A stretch of 64,000 nt of DNA from Nematostella vectensis (lineage: Eukaryota > Cnidaria > Anthozoa > Actiniaria > Edwardsiidae): positions 9,396,540-9,460,539 of the forward strand of contig NC_064042.1 of NCBI RefSeq assembly GCF_932526225.1. The letters are read 5' to 3'. A program made the translations under genes and the position numbers. Under the pieces are notes generated by a model. That model searched no databases. It worked only from the letters and a program-made list of their open reading frames with translations, and had not been told where the DNA came from. Numbering within the stretch: the stretch's first letter is position 1; every line of letters begins with the position of its first letter. Shown here piece after piece: positions 1 through 12,400 of this stretch.

Positions 1-169
1 AGTATTCCATGCCCCAATCCCTCCCCCACGCTTTCTATTATTTCGGTGCCCCCCCCCCCCCCCCCGTAACGTTTCCGTTACACCCCCTTGACGCTTAGAC
101 GACCAACCCTAAGTTTGATTGTCTTGCTAATTGTTTTTTCGAGATCTATCCAAATTCTATATCCAAATT

Positions 170-385
170 CATGGTTATTACATTAAGCGTCGAGTGTTCT
201 TACATTAAATGTTAAGTCCGTTATTACATTAAGCGTTGAAAATTTGTTACATTAAGCGTTAACTTCTTTATTACATAAAGCGTTGATTTGTTGTTACATT
301 AAGCGTTAGTGTTACATTAAGCGGCGAATTTTGTTACATAAAGCGTTAGTGTTACATTAAGCGGCAGTTGTTACATTAAGCGGTG
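170..385. repeat. Irregular short tandem repeat, TTACATTAAGCG core
   Basis: About ten copies of a core TTACATTAAGCG (variants TTACATAAAGCG and TTACATTAAGCGGC) are spaced roughly 15-36 bp apart. No reading frame is maintained. The rest of the first 670 bases holds a C-run near 48-65 and nothing I recognise as a gene. Confidence 0.75.
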
Positions 386-673
386 ATACAGCTTGTTCCC
401 ATATCAATATTTGGGTGACCTTCATACCCACTCGGCCGACCTCTTGGAGGCCTGGGTCTAAGGGCTTTTCAAGATCAGTGAGAAAAAGATTTGACCAAGC
501 GATCAAGTTTTTCTAACAAATTTTGGCCGCAAGTCTCAAATTGACAGGAATCAGCATATTTTTTACCATGTTTTCTGGAGATCCGGGAGCGGGAAAACTT
601 TAGCTCTTCTAAATATGGGCATCAATGCCCATATAAGGCAATACATACGAAGGACACTATATGTGGGGAATAT

Positions 674-1680
674 GTGTGCACAGTCGGGGGGCGGCCACAA
701 ATAACGCACGTTGGCCATAGTTTTTTTGAAGGAAGGGAGGCTCTACAAGTCGTAAGTGGTCCTTACGACTTAAATTTCTGTGGTACTCTTACTTATGTAT
801 TTTCTTATTTTAGCGATGTTTCGTATGTGATGGAAGGCTCCTTTAACAATAGAATTAACATTGGCGAAAACGACATCGTGTCATCAAAAATTAAACCGAG
901 ATTGCGGGCCTGATGAGAAGGTCTAATGTTTTCAGTGCAAACAGAAATCATCGGGAGAGGTAACGACTGACGAAATCGAGAATGTAGAAATACAAAATTC
1001 TGATTTGTAATCATTAAGTTTCAACTTGTTTGAAGTCATCCACAGATTGATGTCAGCAACACAACTTTCAAGAAGTTGCTTTGCAACCCCTAAGTCAGAA
1101 ATGTCATTGCAGGCGAAGGTTGTATAGATCTGTGAATCATCGGCATAAAAGTGGAACGACAGGCCATGTTCACGAACAATATCCCCGAGAGGAGATGTAT
1201 ACAATAAGTAAAGCACCGGGCCCAGAACCGAACGCTGGGGCACACCCCAGTCAAGAAGATGAACTTTTGATGTAGTTTTGCCTACTTTTACAAGCTGAGT
1301 ATGGTTTGTTAAGAATGATCGTAACCAGTCTAGGGCCTTTCCTTTGACACCAAACCTAGAGAAGAGCATTCCGAGAAGAATTTCGTGATCAACTGTGTCA
1401 AAAGCTGCGGAAAGATCCAGTAGCAAGAGCAAAACACCGCGATGACTGTCGATGGCTTTAAGGATGTCATCTTGCACTCGAATCAGAGCTGTTTCACAGC
1501 TGTGATTGGTTTTATAATCAGATTGAAGTTCTTCGTTTAATCCATTGGAGCATAAATATTCCCACAGCTGAGAAGCTGCAACTTTTTCTGCTGCCTTGGA
1601 CACGAGCATGAGGTTTGATACCGGCCTGAAATTAGGAAAGACCTCATGTCCTCTTCAGAAACACTTATAAACTTTGCTAT
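674..1680 (-). mobile_element. Degenerate CR1/L2-like LINE, reverse transcriptase fragment
   Basis: The minus strand encodes the central part of a non-LTR retrotransposon ORF2. Reading 1650 to 932 gives FRPVSNL, LDLSAAFDTVDHEILL, a GVPQRSVLGP box (normally GVPQGSVLGP) and the catalytic FHFYADDSQIY box. Downstream, in shifted frames, come ARNLGLIFDD (about 900) and RALFVAAPRL (about 700), which match the C-terminal part of such ORF2 proteins. Frameshifts and stops separate the pieces, so the copy is dead. The endonuclease and the 5' end are missing. The clade (CR1/L2/Rex-like) comes from motif wording only. The open frame on the opposite strand at 674-913 is a shadow. Confidence 0.85.
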
Positions 1681-1809
1681 ATTAGAGTTATAGTACGTGC
1701 CACCTCTCTTTAATGATAAGCAATTGGTGATTAGGGGCTGAGGGGTTGCCAGTTCTCCCCCCCACACTTTTCTAAGCAGATGTTTCAAGCGGTACATATG
1801 CAACCAGAA

Positions 1810-3370
1810 ACAAATATGTTGAACAGTTTAAAATCCCGTGCATAAACACTAGGCATGTGTAGATAGTACTAGTGAATTTAGGAAAAGTTGCTTGAAAATA
1901 TAGCCGAAAGTCGCTCTAATGTTGCTAATATATCCAAAAGTTGCCACAAGAAATTAAAAAAGTTCCTCGCTCTCTAGAGTCGTTTGTTCTTGATAAATGC
2001 TCGAAACATGTTTGCTTGTTTGTTTTCACTTCAACAATTTCATTTAATATTTTTCCAATACATATAAAATGTAACATATATAAAATACATTTGTCAATCA
2101 ATCTCTTTTAACTAAACAATAAATAGGATACGTATTTTCTAGTAAAGTTTCTAAAAAAACTAGTCAAAGTTCACTTAAATAGGCATCATGTTATTAAATA
2201 CAATATATTAGTACATCATATATAATATACTCCGTGATGCTGGCGCGTTCCTAGTATTCTCTGGGGGGGGGGGGGGGGGGGGGCGTAGTCATAGGTATTA
2301 TATGGAAAAAGCATAGTATTTGAAGATTCTTTGATAAGAAATTACCCACTTCTTTGCCGCCAAGGGAAGGTACGCGCGCATAATGCGCACCCCCCTGTGT
2401 ACGCGCCTGATGAAGCTTTACGTTTTCTAGAGATTGTTGCGCTTGTAGGTTGATTGAGAGTTGCCCAGCATCCCTTGCAACCTTGATGGGGTCGATCTCT
2501 GAAGTATATCCGTTAATCTCGTCTGAAATTTCATCTGATTCATGTGATTGTGAATCCATGACTGGCATAACAGCAAAGATGGCCGTGACAACCATGTTGC
2601 AACGAATAACCAATAGCCGCTGTCCAGATTTCGTGGGCACACGTAAAACGGATGAGGACTATCCAGGACCATTTGAGAGCCGTTTTAATAAAATCTACTT
2701 TGATTAAATTATTTTTTTAGATGAAATAACGAATTTTTTGATGGTTTGGATAGATTTTATACCAATTTGTTGCTCAAAAGTTGCCAAGGAAGGCAAAAGT
2801 TGCCCTAGCTTGCTAGTCCTACGGAAAGTTGCTCAAAACGCCAAAAGTTGGCTCAAAAGCTGCCGAGCACAATCTACATATGCCTAATAAACACCTATGT
2901 TATCCCAGCGTTCGTATAAATAGCGCTGAAACCACAACACACCCCTCCACCCCTGAAACCACAAGCCACCCCTCCCCACTGAAACGACTTCCCACCCCTC
3001 CCCAACTATCGCCCCCCCCCCCCCCCCCCCCCCACTTATGGGGCCACTCCGCCGCCCCTGAGTGACTGACAGGTTTACTGTGGAAAGCGACAAAAATTTG
3101 ACGCTTAAGACAATTCATGGGTGCATTTCCGTATTTTTTTATTTCCTATCTGCTTACATCGATTTTTTTTTTAAAAACCTTAGATAGCATACATGTGATA
3201 TTCTAGGTGGAAGTGTTGACATTTTTACCATCAACCCCTCTCTGAGCTGAATCTGAAACTGTCACTTGGTCCGCGCCCTTGGTGTTGGTTCCTGGGAATG
3301 CAGGCCTGTGGTTGGTCGTTCGTGCGAAGCATGGAACGAGTACCCTCGCCCCTGATGTAGCGGCGGGCGC
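1810..3370. other. Repeat-rich intergenic stretch, no confident gene
   Basis: AT-rich sequence with a G-run near 2263-2283 and a C-run near 3010-3032. Several lines around 1880-1950 and 2770-2860 repeat AAAGTTGC-type words. A minus-strand piece at about 2410-2640 (including MDSQSHESDEISDEINGY) has a coding look. It lacks a start, clear splice sites or a recognisable family, so I do not call it a gene. Confidence 0.5.
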
Positions 3371-3413
3371 CCCGCGTTCTTTCTCTTCTGCTCCGTCAAG
3401 GTAAGATGGCGGC
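3371..3413 (+). promoter_or_regulatory. rps19: rps19 core promoter: TOP-like tract, non-coding exon 1, YY1-like site
   Basis: A pyrimidine tract (TTCTTTCTCTTCTGCTCC, about 3377-3394) resembles the 5'-TOP start of ribosomal protein mRNAs. It is followed by CGTCAAG and the donor GTAAG at 3401. The intron begins with AAGATGGCGGCC (3403-3414), a good YY1-type motif. In animal ribosomal protein genes such a site often lies just downstream of a short non-coding first exon. Inferred exon 1 is about 3378-3400 and intron 1 is 3401-3510. The transcription start itself is inferred. Confidence 0.7.
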
Positions 3414-3510
3414 CATGAAATCGCCTCTCCACGTGTTTGCATTTCTACGCCAATTTCTCTGTCGATCTGTCCTATGTTCATCTAATTTTCTCTTTGGTTC
3501 CTCAATCTAG

Positions 3511-6500
3511 ATGCCTGGTGGCGTTACAGTTAAAGACGTTGACTCTCACAAGTTTGTGAAGGCTTTGGCCGCCTTCCTAAAGAAGTGAGTTCGAAGGTTT
3601 TACTCGCATTGGTTATCTTTCGAACAAGCTCTAAATAATGTCATTTCAACCTTTGAAGTTGGTCGTTATTGTCGTTTTAAATCAAGCCATATTTTAGAAA
3701 AAACACCACGAATTCCTTAACCAGTATCTTGCTCTGTTAATATATCTATTCGTTATTGTATCTGTTAAGACGTCTATAGTTCCATAATATTGTAAGAATG
3801 AGACCATAGCCAAAATTTAACATTTTCCTCGTATTTAAGTATCTTATAATTTGACTCAAACTATGGATATGGGATTGATATTAGCTGCAATTTGCTGTTA
3901 TAAAACCCCTGTAGTGTTATGAGGTTTTTCTGTAGAAGCTTTGAAGCTTTTATGAAACAAACACAACCGTGACTGAAGGTTTGCAAAATCTCTTCCCCTT
4001 TTAAGTCAGAACTGTTATAACCATGGTATTAGTCACTTAAGTTGGCACATACTCAATGCTAGAGTACAGGTTTTAACAAAAAAATATATCACTACATGAA
4101 AACATGACTAGCTTTAATGAGATTTCCAGGATTAGCCCTTTGTAAAACATACTCTCTCAACTCTGTGTTGATTTATTTCCTTGTTCCCACCACCTAGTTA
4201 TTCTACAGCTTGTCTATAGTTTTTGTAGTGGTACAACTTTAAAAATGATTGGTGAAATAGTAATCAACTTTGTTATATATGCACCCCCTAAACCCTTTTC
4301 TTTGATGTAAATTGCATCTATTGCCCTATCATGGAATCAGTATAATACTCAAGCAGCACAAAGGCTAACACTTGAAACAGCAGAGCAACTACTCCGTTTC
4401 ACAGAGGCGTACAACATACCATTTCAAGCTTGGGTTGAAAGAGGTTCTTATAGAAAATAACCTACAAAAGTCTTCATGCAAAAAAAACATAACTCCAAAG
4501 AAGTGAACTTGAATATGTATATACTTTTAAATTTGGTACAAATGATTAACAATTATTCGCCGAAGGCGAAAGAAATAGTGGTGAATAGACTATCCACCGC
4601 TATTCGCTGAACATGAGGAGAATAATTGTTTTAGTATATACAGTACTTGGCGGGGACTGAACAAGATACATTTTGCAGTAATTATTATATCGAATTTCCA
4701 ACTTTGTTTACCTTATAAAACTTGTTGTTTTCCTTCGTATAAAGTGATGATGTGCTGCTTTTGTTTATCGCAAATAAAATTTCAGTAAACTTTGAATTTG
4801 TCGCATCTGTTGCAAAAATCCTTTCGACAGGAAATTGTCAAAACACAGGGAGTTTGAAGCCGATTTTCTGTAAAGGACAATGAATCTAAATCAATTTTTG
4901 CAAAAATGCTGTTTTAATGTGAAGCTCGATAATTTTGGGTGCTAAAAGTAAGTTTTTATGGTTATTTCACAAATCGATTGAATTGACTCATTATTCTGAG
5001 TTTAAGCAATGAATACTGTCCCATTACTCCTAGATAGTGAACCAATCAGAGCGCGCATTCTTATGAAGTATGTACTAATGTTTGGTAACCTTGTTATTTC
5101 TCATAAAAAGAGGGATAAGCCCTGTTTTCAGTTATAAATTAAATCAAGTAATGATTCACATAAGAAGGGAAGCAAATACAATAGGACATCCTCACATAGG
5201 ATTTAAATTATATTTGTCTTATAGTATTTGTGAAATATTTACATTCAATGGTAGCAAAAAAAACTTACCTGAAAGCAAATTTCTTTTACCTATATTACAG
5301 GAAAACATTTAAACAAATATTTTTTATTAGAGCCTTTTTTATAAGAATGTCCAGCCTGATATTTCACCAAATTTTAAGAACATGCTAAGAACATGACGAG
5401 GCTGAGATAGCAGCAAAATGTTGAGTTTTGTTAGTGTGATTGAATTGGTTTAATAAAACACCCTTAAGTATTATTGCTATTGATCATTTGTGTAATTCTC
5501 TTCCTAATAATTAATCGAGTATCATATTCTCATATACACTAAAATTTTAAAACATCATTAAGAAAATCTTCAGCCTTAAATTGCTCCAAAAATAACATTG
5601 GTCCAGCCTCAACGGAAAATTAGAGGTTCTTATAAAAAAAGAGTATATACTCTTTACTCGAAATTCAACCAAGCGTTAGTTTTTTGTAGTGCTTAATGCA
5701 GTCTTCAAAAGTGATTTACTTAAAACAAATGTCTTCATTGCTTTTCTATAGAATTTCAAGCTATTAACAAATAGAAAAAGCGAGATAAACGAATAGAAAT
5801 AACAAATTAATTTACATTCCATTGCCAACTAGTGCTTCCCTTAACCCTTTCGCGCCCAAGTTTTTTTGACTGACGCACACAAAATGACAACAGGTCTTCA
5901 GTTTTTATAGATTTTCTCTTTTTCCTTAGAATTTCATGGGCTGACATAGTAAGAACAAATATTGCCCACATAATTATTGATCGGAATAAAGTACTGGTTT
6001 TCCAAATATTGTATTGCAACAATTTTTAAAAGCAGGCAAAGACAAACATTTTTGAATTTAGCGCAATTTATCCGCGTGCTCGTCATTTGTTAGTTCCAGT
6101 TTATGCATGTTTTCAGATAAACTACATCAAATTAACTTCAAAGATTCAGAGTTAACTCTTTAGGGAAGCATATCCAAGTATTATACATAGCTTTTTTTCA
6201 GGTTTAAGTGAGCTGGTTGTGATAGTCATGTCAGCACCGTTTCTACACAATACAGCATCAACATGGCGGCAATAAAAGCACGGCTTGCATGGTCATTTCA
6301 TTTCTAAATTTTAGCAGCTTTATTTCATGGATTGAACAAAACTCAACTGTCCATTTTTGCTCATGATTGTCTAATTGATTGACAATTGGCCATAATCTGT
6401 GAATAAATCAAGTATAGCACAACAACACAAGGATTTGAGAACATCATCGAGCGGAACGAGTGGTGACTATTGAACAAATTCAAGATGGTATTGTGAAGAA

Positions 6501-9026
6501 TTTTCTGCATTGTTGTTCAGATGCGGCCAAAATAGGCTTACAAGAAAGTATTATTTGCTGCTATTGGTTTTGCGATATCCAACTGGACGAGAAACAAGTC
6601 TTTTTAACTCAAATATTTGCGAATTGTTGGCAATATTCCGATGCCATGAGTACTTACAAAAATACCAAGATGCTGGCTGAATTTATTCACCGCTAGTTCC
6701 TGCATCGTTCGCTGTTGCTCTCAAACCACTCAGAATCTTTCTCTTCGTTTCCTTTTTGCCATTTAGAAGTGCCTCAAACAAGTTTGTTCGATTGACAAGA
6801 AATTCAATCAATTCAGAATGATGAAAATATAAAAAAAACAAAGTTCAAAGTCATTATTTAGATGATTCTTCGGTCCGATAAATGGAGTAGCTTCTTGTTC
6901 CTCAATGGCAGTACCAGTTCTGTACCAAAGTTGGTCTTTAGGTCGCAAAATACCGACATTTTTCTGCTAGAAATTAGCCCACGGCCATCGTTGTTTACCG
7001 ATTGTGAATCTGTCTCTCCCAGGCCGTAAACTCTTTTAAATCGCTATCAAAATCACCCAAAATATCATGAGTCAAGTCCATGATCTAAAGGCAAGTGCCG
7101 TGGTCGTGGATGGATTTCGAACGCGCGAAAAAGTTTTAACTTTGGATAAAAATTTCATGAAGAATGGTTCGTTGTAATGACTTGAGCTGTAAGAGAGAAA
7201 CGTGCAGAATTTCATGCTCTATCGATTCCACGTGTTAGGTTTCCATATAAGGCAGTTCTTTTGTCTTTTTGTCTAATGACAAAGAGGCATACAACAAAAT
7301 ACGGGCGCGAAAGGGTTAAGTGAATCATTACTTAATATACCTGCCATTCACAGGGTTATCATACATTTCACATTAAATAAGAACCTATTTACGAACCTGC
7401 AATGCTTAAAATTCCATTCCAGCATCATTTACATAAGAACCTGTTTAGGTTGAATTAAAAAAAAATGCAGCAGTGTATCCATGCATGTGGAGCGCTTGTA
7501 TTTGTAATTGAAATTCATAGAAATATACTCCATTACATAACTACTTTCACCCTTTTAACATTTGCTACACCTGTCCTTTTTTTTTAGGTCTGGCAACCTC
7601 AAGATCCCAGACTGGGTAGATCTTGTCAAAACCGGCAAGTTCAAGGAGCTTGCCCCCTATGACCCCGACTGGTACTACATCAGAGCAGGTAAGAATGCCA
7701 TTTGCTTCCATTAAGCGTCAAAGCCAAAAAGCCCTCTGCCATCATAAATACTGGTTATAGTTTGTCACCTTATTTGTCTGTTGCATACCTTGAAATACAA
7801 GGATCTCCCTGTGATGCATCTGCAATTTAATTTGCCTACAATATACCCACAGTTTTTTTTTATAGGAATGATTAAGCAAAGTAATTTCAGCTCTAGTGCT
7901 CCTCCTTATTTGTTATCTTGAACCATTTCAGCCGCCATTTTGAGGCACATCTACTTGAGGGGAGGTGTTGGCGTCGGAGCTCTCAGGAAAATCTATGGAG
8001 GTGAGACTATTATTTTGACAAACATCCACAGTGTAAAATTGGAAGCTTTATAACTAAACAACAATGCATAAAAGTGTGTGTACAGAGTTGATTCTCCCAG
8101 TGCAACCTAATTTGAAGTAGGTATACATTCTGTTTATGACACATATGCACCATTGGGCATCTTAATAAAACGAAAAATAAGATGATACAGTACAATTGGG
8201 TAGGCTGCAATGTATGCATATCAAGTTAAAAATTCTAAAGTGGCTATAGATAAAGGAAACCATAACTTGAATATTCTTATAATTCAAATCCCTTGCAGGA
8301 AGGAAAAATCGTGGATCAGCTCCCAGCCACTTTGAAGTTGGCTCTGCCTCTGTGGCCCGGTCTGTCCTGAAAGGTCTTGAACAGATAAAGTTGGTTGAGA
8401 AGGCTTCAACTGGCGGCCGTAACATCACCAGCCAAGGCCAGCGCGACATGGACCGAATCGCTAGCCAGGTTTGTGTAGATCTTATACCGTACACCTTTTA
8501 AAAAAATAATGTTGCATTCAAGAATCCATGCGTTGTAACCCGCATTGGTTCATACTATATATAAATGGCTTAATCCTGGTCTCTGAGAGCCATTGAATGG
8601 TAATAGGCACATATAATACACAGGTATAATACATTTTTTTCCAAACAATTGTTTACACTGATTAGCCCATTATTCCATATGGAACTCCTGTTTAGGACAC
8701 ATGGATTCTCAAAGTGCCACCAACTGAAATGGGTTTATACGAAAAGAGTGGCTTGAGGGGGGGGGGGGGGGGGGTGGATGTTTTTGAAAACTCTTGCACC
8801 AATTGGTGGACGAAAAAATATCCAACTTCAGTAAAAAAAATTTCTTGCACGCTGAAAGCTTTGAAAAAAAAACTGTGCACCCAATATCGTCCACTCCCCC
8901 TCCCCCTCAAAAGTCAAATGGTCTGCCCCCATACCTTTGAGGTATATCAATTGTTATCAATTGTAATTGTCCCTGAGTGAATTTTACCATTTTTTGCTTG
9001 CCTTGCAGGTCCTTGGACAACACTGA
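3511..9026 (+). CDS. rps19: 40S ribosomal protein S19 (eS19)
   Basis: Complete gene for small-subunit protein eS19, needed for 18S rRNA maturation and 40S assembly. Coding exons are 3511-3584, 7588-7688, 7932-8000, 8299-8468 and 9009-9026. They sum to 432 nt, 143 residues plus TGA, close to the human protein's 145. Recognisable blocks are [53 protein letters not shown] and [11 protein letters not shown]. All junctions are GT-AG with consistent phases. The ATG follows an acceptor (CTCAATCTAG) directly, so the 5' UTR lies in a separate exon. The 4 kb second intron contains a piggyBac-like element and an inverted-repeat element. A poly(A) signal variant ATTAAA lies at 9055-9060. Confidence 0.97.
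4549..4632. mobile_element. Short inverted-repeat element in rps19 intron
   Basis: ACAATTATTCGCC and the near-complementary GGAGAATAATTGT bracket about 80 bp that itself contains inverted ATAGTGGTGAATAG/CACCGCTATTCG words. It may be one end of a longer non-autonomous element reaching to about 5065 (ACCAATCAGAGCGCGC). That larger extent is uncertain. Confidence 0.5.
5845..7315. mobile_element. Non-autonomous piggyBac-like element in rps19 intron 2
   Basis: The termini are CCCTTTCGCGCCC (from 5845) and its complement GGGCGCGAAAGGG (to 7315). Each is flanked outside by TTAA (5841-5844 and 7316-7319). A TTAA target duplication with CCC-starting inverted termini is the hallmark of piggyBac-type elements. 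The 1.47 kb interior has no long transposase frame. A 78-codon frame at 6460-6696 is not recognisable as transposase. The element lies in the sense intron of rps19 without touching its splice sites. Confidence 0.75.
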
Positions 9027-9054
9027 ATGTCTTTGTAACAAATGCAACAGAGCA

Positions 9055-9060
9055 ATTAAA
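9055..9060 (+). terminator. rps19: ATTAAA polyadenylation signal of rps19
   Basis: ATTAAA lies 29 bp after the TGA of rps19. It is the commonest variant of AATAAA and is the first candidate downstream. Confidence 0.55.
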
Positions 9061-10096
9061 AATACTTGCGAATATGAACTGTGTTTTGGTTATTTTATTA
9101 TATATAAAAATCATCTGATATAATGCTGATCGGATAAAAATAACTTGGGTTGTTAGAGTGATTTTTATTAACCTATGAACTACACTTTAGCGTATTACAC
9201 TTTTTTGTGATCTGATTCTATTGTTCTCTTTTGTGTTTTACTGTCTATTACCCTTTGACCATCACACTTTGTTTCACCGGTTAATGAAAACCACTATCTT
9301 GGTATCTTGATGCCTCTCAACTTACATTCCTGTCTTGTTTAAGTTGCATGTGTGCCAGCGCTACCAATTTTCTTTGTTACAGATTTGAAATTTAATGAAG
9401 TTCTATAATGAAAACTTGCTCTTACAATTAAATGATATGATGTTCTGCTACAAAGGGTAAGCTCCTCCCAACCCCAGGCTTTCATTTTCAAATATAATCA
9501 GAACTCTTCCTCCCTAGCAGTCATATTATGAGTATCCTGTACAAATGTCTCAGTCGGTTGGAATTAAACTATTTTTGCACAGGTAATAAGACATTGTTAA
9601 GATATTGGTAAATTATTGCTTATTTTGTTTAGAATACTGAATTTAAATTTTGTGCTTAGAACAATTGTTCTGAAAAGATATGGAATTTATTTGATCCTCG
9701 TATCCATAATCAAACAAGGTTTTTAATTGAAGATGAAAACAATCAGTTGGGTTCATCTGCATTTGGTACAGCTATTAGATGATTCGTGTGAGCTCAGTCG
9801 AATGTATATTCTAAGTAACTATTCAAGCCTCCAAGAACTATCAAGTCAACCTGCAGCTCCCAGAACTTTGTCATTCAAACCTCTTGCAGTAGCGGATCTG
9901 GGGGAGAGGGGGGATTTAGGGGGTTTGAAACCCAACCTAAGGGCTGCCAGAAAGCCACAATCACTGAGCCAACCTCCCCCCCTCCCTTTTGGGAAAAGCT
10001 AGTTCCCCCCTGTCTTGAGTACTGTAGTCTCTTTGGGATGCGAAGAATCACGTGGTACTTCACAAACATTCAACATAAAATTAAAATAATTACACC
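9061..10096. other. Intergenic region between rps19 and CTHRC1-like gene A
   Basis: Convergent intergenic stretch containing the 3' ends of two genes. Around 9888-10030 lies GCAGTAGCGGATCTGG followed by G-rich and C-rich tracts. This is related to the CAGTAGCGGATCTAC mobile family seen at 12.4 and 19.7 kb. No gene is visible. Confidence 0.5.
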
Positions 10097-12214
10097 CTAA
10101 ATCCTATTATTACTCTGCACAACATCTACTTCCTCTATGAACATTCTTCCTGACATGTCCACTAAAGTGATATTAGACTTGGGAGACCGCGTGTGGCCTG
10201 TGCAGTCCTCTACCCATAACCCGACGTTGACCCTTCCTTGTGGTAGTACACACTGCCCATCTAGCTGGTCATGTCGGTATTCGGGAAAAGGGTGGTCCTT
10301 CAAGCCCTAAAGAATTAAAACAATTAAAAATGACTTCATGCCCTGCATCCTTTACGCTCATTCAGTATGGTACCAAGGGGAACCTTGATCCGATGTTCTG
10401 CCGGGATCTACCATCACAGCTCCCTTTAATCTTGTCTCGATCCGATGTGGTGCCGAGTGCTATCATCACACTAACCTCTAATTCTAACCTCGATCCGATG
10501 TGGTGCCGAGTGCTGCTATCACACGTACCTCTAGTCTTACCTTGATCCGATGTTGCGTCGAGTACTACCATCAAATCTGCCTCGATCCTATGTGCTGCCG
10601 AGTGCTACCATCACATCTACCTCTAATCTTGCCTCGATCCGATGTGGTGCGGAGTGCTACCATAATATCTGCCTCTAATCTTGCCTCGATCCGATGTGGA
10701 ACCGAAAGCTTCCCTCACACCTTTCCCAGTCTTGCCTCGATCCGATGTGGTGTCAAGTGCTACCATCACACGTACCTTTAGTCTTGCCTCTATCCGATGT
10801 GATGCCGAGATCTGCTATCACACGTACCTCTAGTCTCGCCTCGATCCGATGTGGTGCCGAACACTCCTCCAGGTTAAAGGTGAAATACCACCTCTTGCAA
10901 CACTTGGTACAGAACCCAGTGCGCATGCTCCCCTCATACGTCACGCGGAGTAGCGTGGCCGAGTGGTGCTTGACAAAATCGCATTCCTAGAAACAGTAAC
11001 ATGGTAGTTTTTATTTTAACTTCTGGATTATCGCTCTTGTCTTCTCTTTTTGAGGGCAGTATTGATTGCGTTTATTTATCGCTGTCTGTATCAATCGAGA
11101 TAATTTTAAGTGCGACTTGCGATTTAGTTTATTTCCTTAGTCGAATTGGCGCGTTGCTGCATTGTGAAGTCCTGAAAGTGACATACCTTCACGAGTCCAT
11201 ACTCTTGGGTGGGGTCAAACTTCCATGTGCAGCTTTTCCATGACCTGACAGACCCTATCCCCCCAGGGAAGCCTTTTGGTCCAGGTACCCCAGGGAAGCC
11301 AGAGTCTCCTTGTGCCCCCGTAGGCCCATTCAAGCCAGGGGGGCCACGTGTCCCTTGGTCCCCTTTTCGTCCAGGAGGGCCTCTTAGTCCATACATGCCT
11401 TGTCTCCCGGGTACTCCCCTATCTCCTTTAGGACCGTAAAATGGTGGTATCGCACCTATCATTGCTTTGTTAGGGAGTATGGCGGTTCGTCCCTTGGGAC
11501 CCTTTGGACCCTTTTTGCCTGGTGGTCCTGGTGGCCCATATAGGCCTGGATCACCAGGTGCGCCTGGAGTGCCTTTAGAGCCTTGGAACCTCATACCGCA
11601 ATTTTCTTCAAGCTGGAAAACGAATGACAAAATGTCAATACCTCAGTATAGGGGTGCATTGTTTACAGCGAAATATATATTTTTTTAATTTTCATAACGG
11701 GACGAAGAAGACAGGACGAGTTGTCCTTTTTATTCTTGCGTTCTGTTCGAATCCTGGCTCAAACTGGGGATTTTTTCCGTGTTACTGCCTTGATTTGAAT
11801 TTGTGTCACAAGTGAGTTGAAGTTATTTTTCCGTGTTTCCAGTCTTCTCGGATAAGGACAATAAACCGAAACGAATGGATGTAAATGAACCACTGGGGAC
11901 GCAATAAATCCTCTGGCAGTGACCACCCTCAGTGACCAAAAATACACGCAAGGGGGGAGGGGGGCACTTGATTTGGAGCCTAGCTCTTCCGCACCAGTAT
12001 AACTGGTGGGAATTCAATAAATAAAAACTAAATAGCTAAATAAGATAAATAGATACGAATCAAATATGAGATTGCATCTGGTTGCTTTCACCTTGTTACA
12101 GTTATCGATTCCCCAGAACATTGGCGTCGGCCTCTGTCCCTTCTCTCTCTGACATGAGACGATGTTTATTAGCATCACTACCCAAAGCAAACAGAAGCAG
12201 GAAAAGTTCATCAT
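10097..12214 (-). CDS. CTHRC1-like secreted collagen-repeat protein, gene A
   Basis: Complete four-exon gene with coding exons 12092-12214, 11187-11612, 10828-10986 and 10097-10306. These give 918 nt and 305 residues, all junctions phase 0. A signal peptide (MMNFSCFCLLWVVMLINIVS) is followed by about 30 Gly-X-Y triplets in two blocks split by a non-collagen segment (residues about 70-85). A globular domain then carries CTKCCKRWYFTFN and RMFIEEVD, matching the C-terminal domain of vertebrate CTHRC1 (CxxCCxRWYFTFN, RIIIEE). Vertebrate CTHRC1 is a secreted matrix and Wnt/TGF-beta modulator; the role here is inferred. The domain is cut by an intron (10307-10827) that genes B and C lack, and it is filled by copies of the exon end. 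The paralogues lie downstream of each other on the same strand. Confidence 0.93.
10387..10860. repeat. 52-bp minisatellite made of exon-3 tail plus splice donor
   Basis: About ten units with the core GATCCGATG begin at 10387, 10439, 10492, 10544, 10584, 10637, 10688, 10739, about 10790 and 10843. The last of these is the coding exon of CTHRC1-like gene A itself. Read on the minus strand, each unit is about 33 nt of exon tail (TCGGCACCACATCGGATCGA onward) followed by AGAG/GTACGT or AGAG/GTAGAT, the splice donor, and about 15 nt of intron. Three units keep GTACGT. One unit is shortened to about 40 bp. Confidence 0.9.
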
Positions 12215-12400
12215 TCTGTATCCGATGAGAGTGCGTCACGGTAGTGAGTAGACTGGGGAGAAGTCACGCTACTGGATTGGAGGTAAATCGCTACAAAGCA
12301 AACAATAAAAAGATGCATGATGACATGATGCGATTCACATACAACCGATTTTACAGTGTAGAAACATTAGTATGTAGGTACTGACGATGAAGATGGCCGA

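Noticed and set aside
570-640. P-loop-like plus-strand peptide GDPGAGK suggesting an NTPase
   Set aside because: The frame breaks immediately after the lysine (stop two codons later), no other Walker or NTPase motif follows, and the neighbouring sequence reads as an antisense LINE. Most likely chance.
6460-6696. 78-codon frame inside the piggyBac-like element as transposase
   Set aside because: No DDD or cysteine-rich domain signature, and it is far too short. It may be captured or random sequence.
10240-10990. Overlapping plus-strand frames of 90-100 codons
   Set aside because: Antisense shadows of the CTHRC1-like gene A exons and of its 52-bp repeat.
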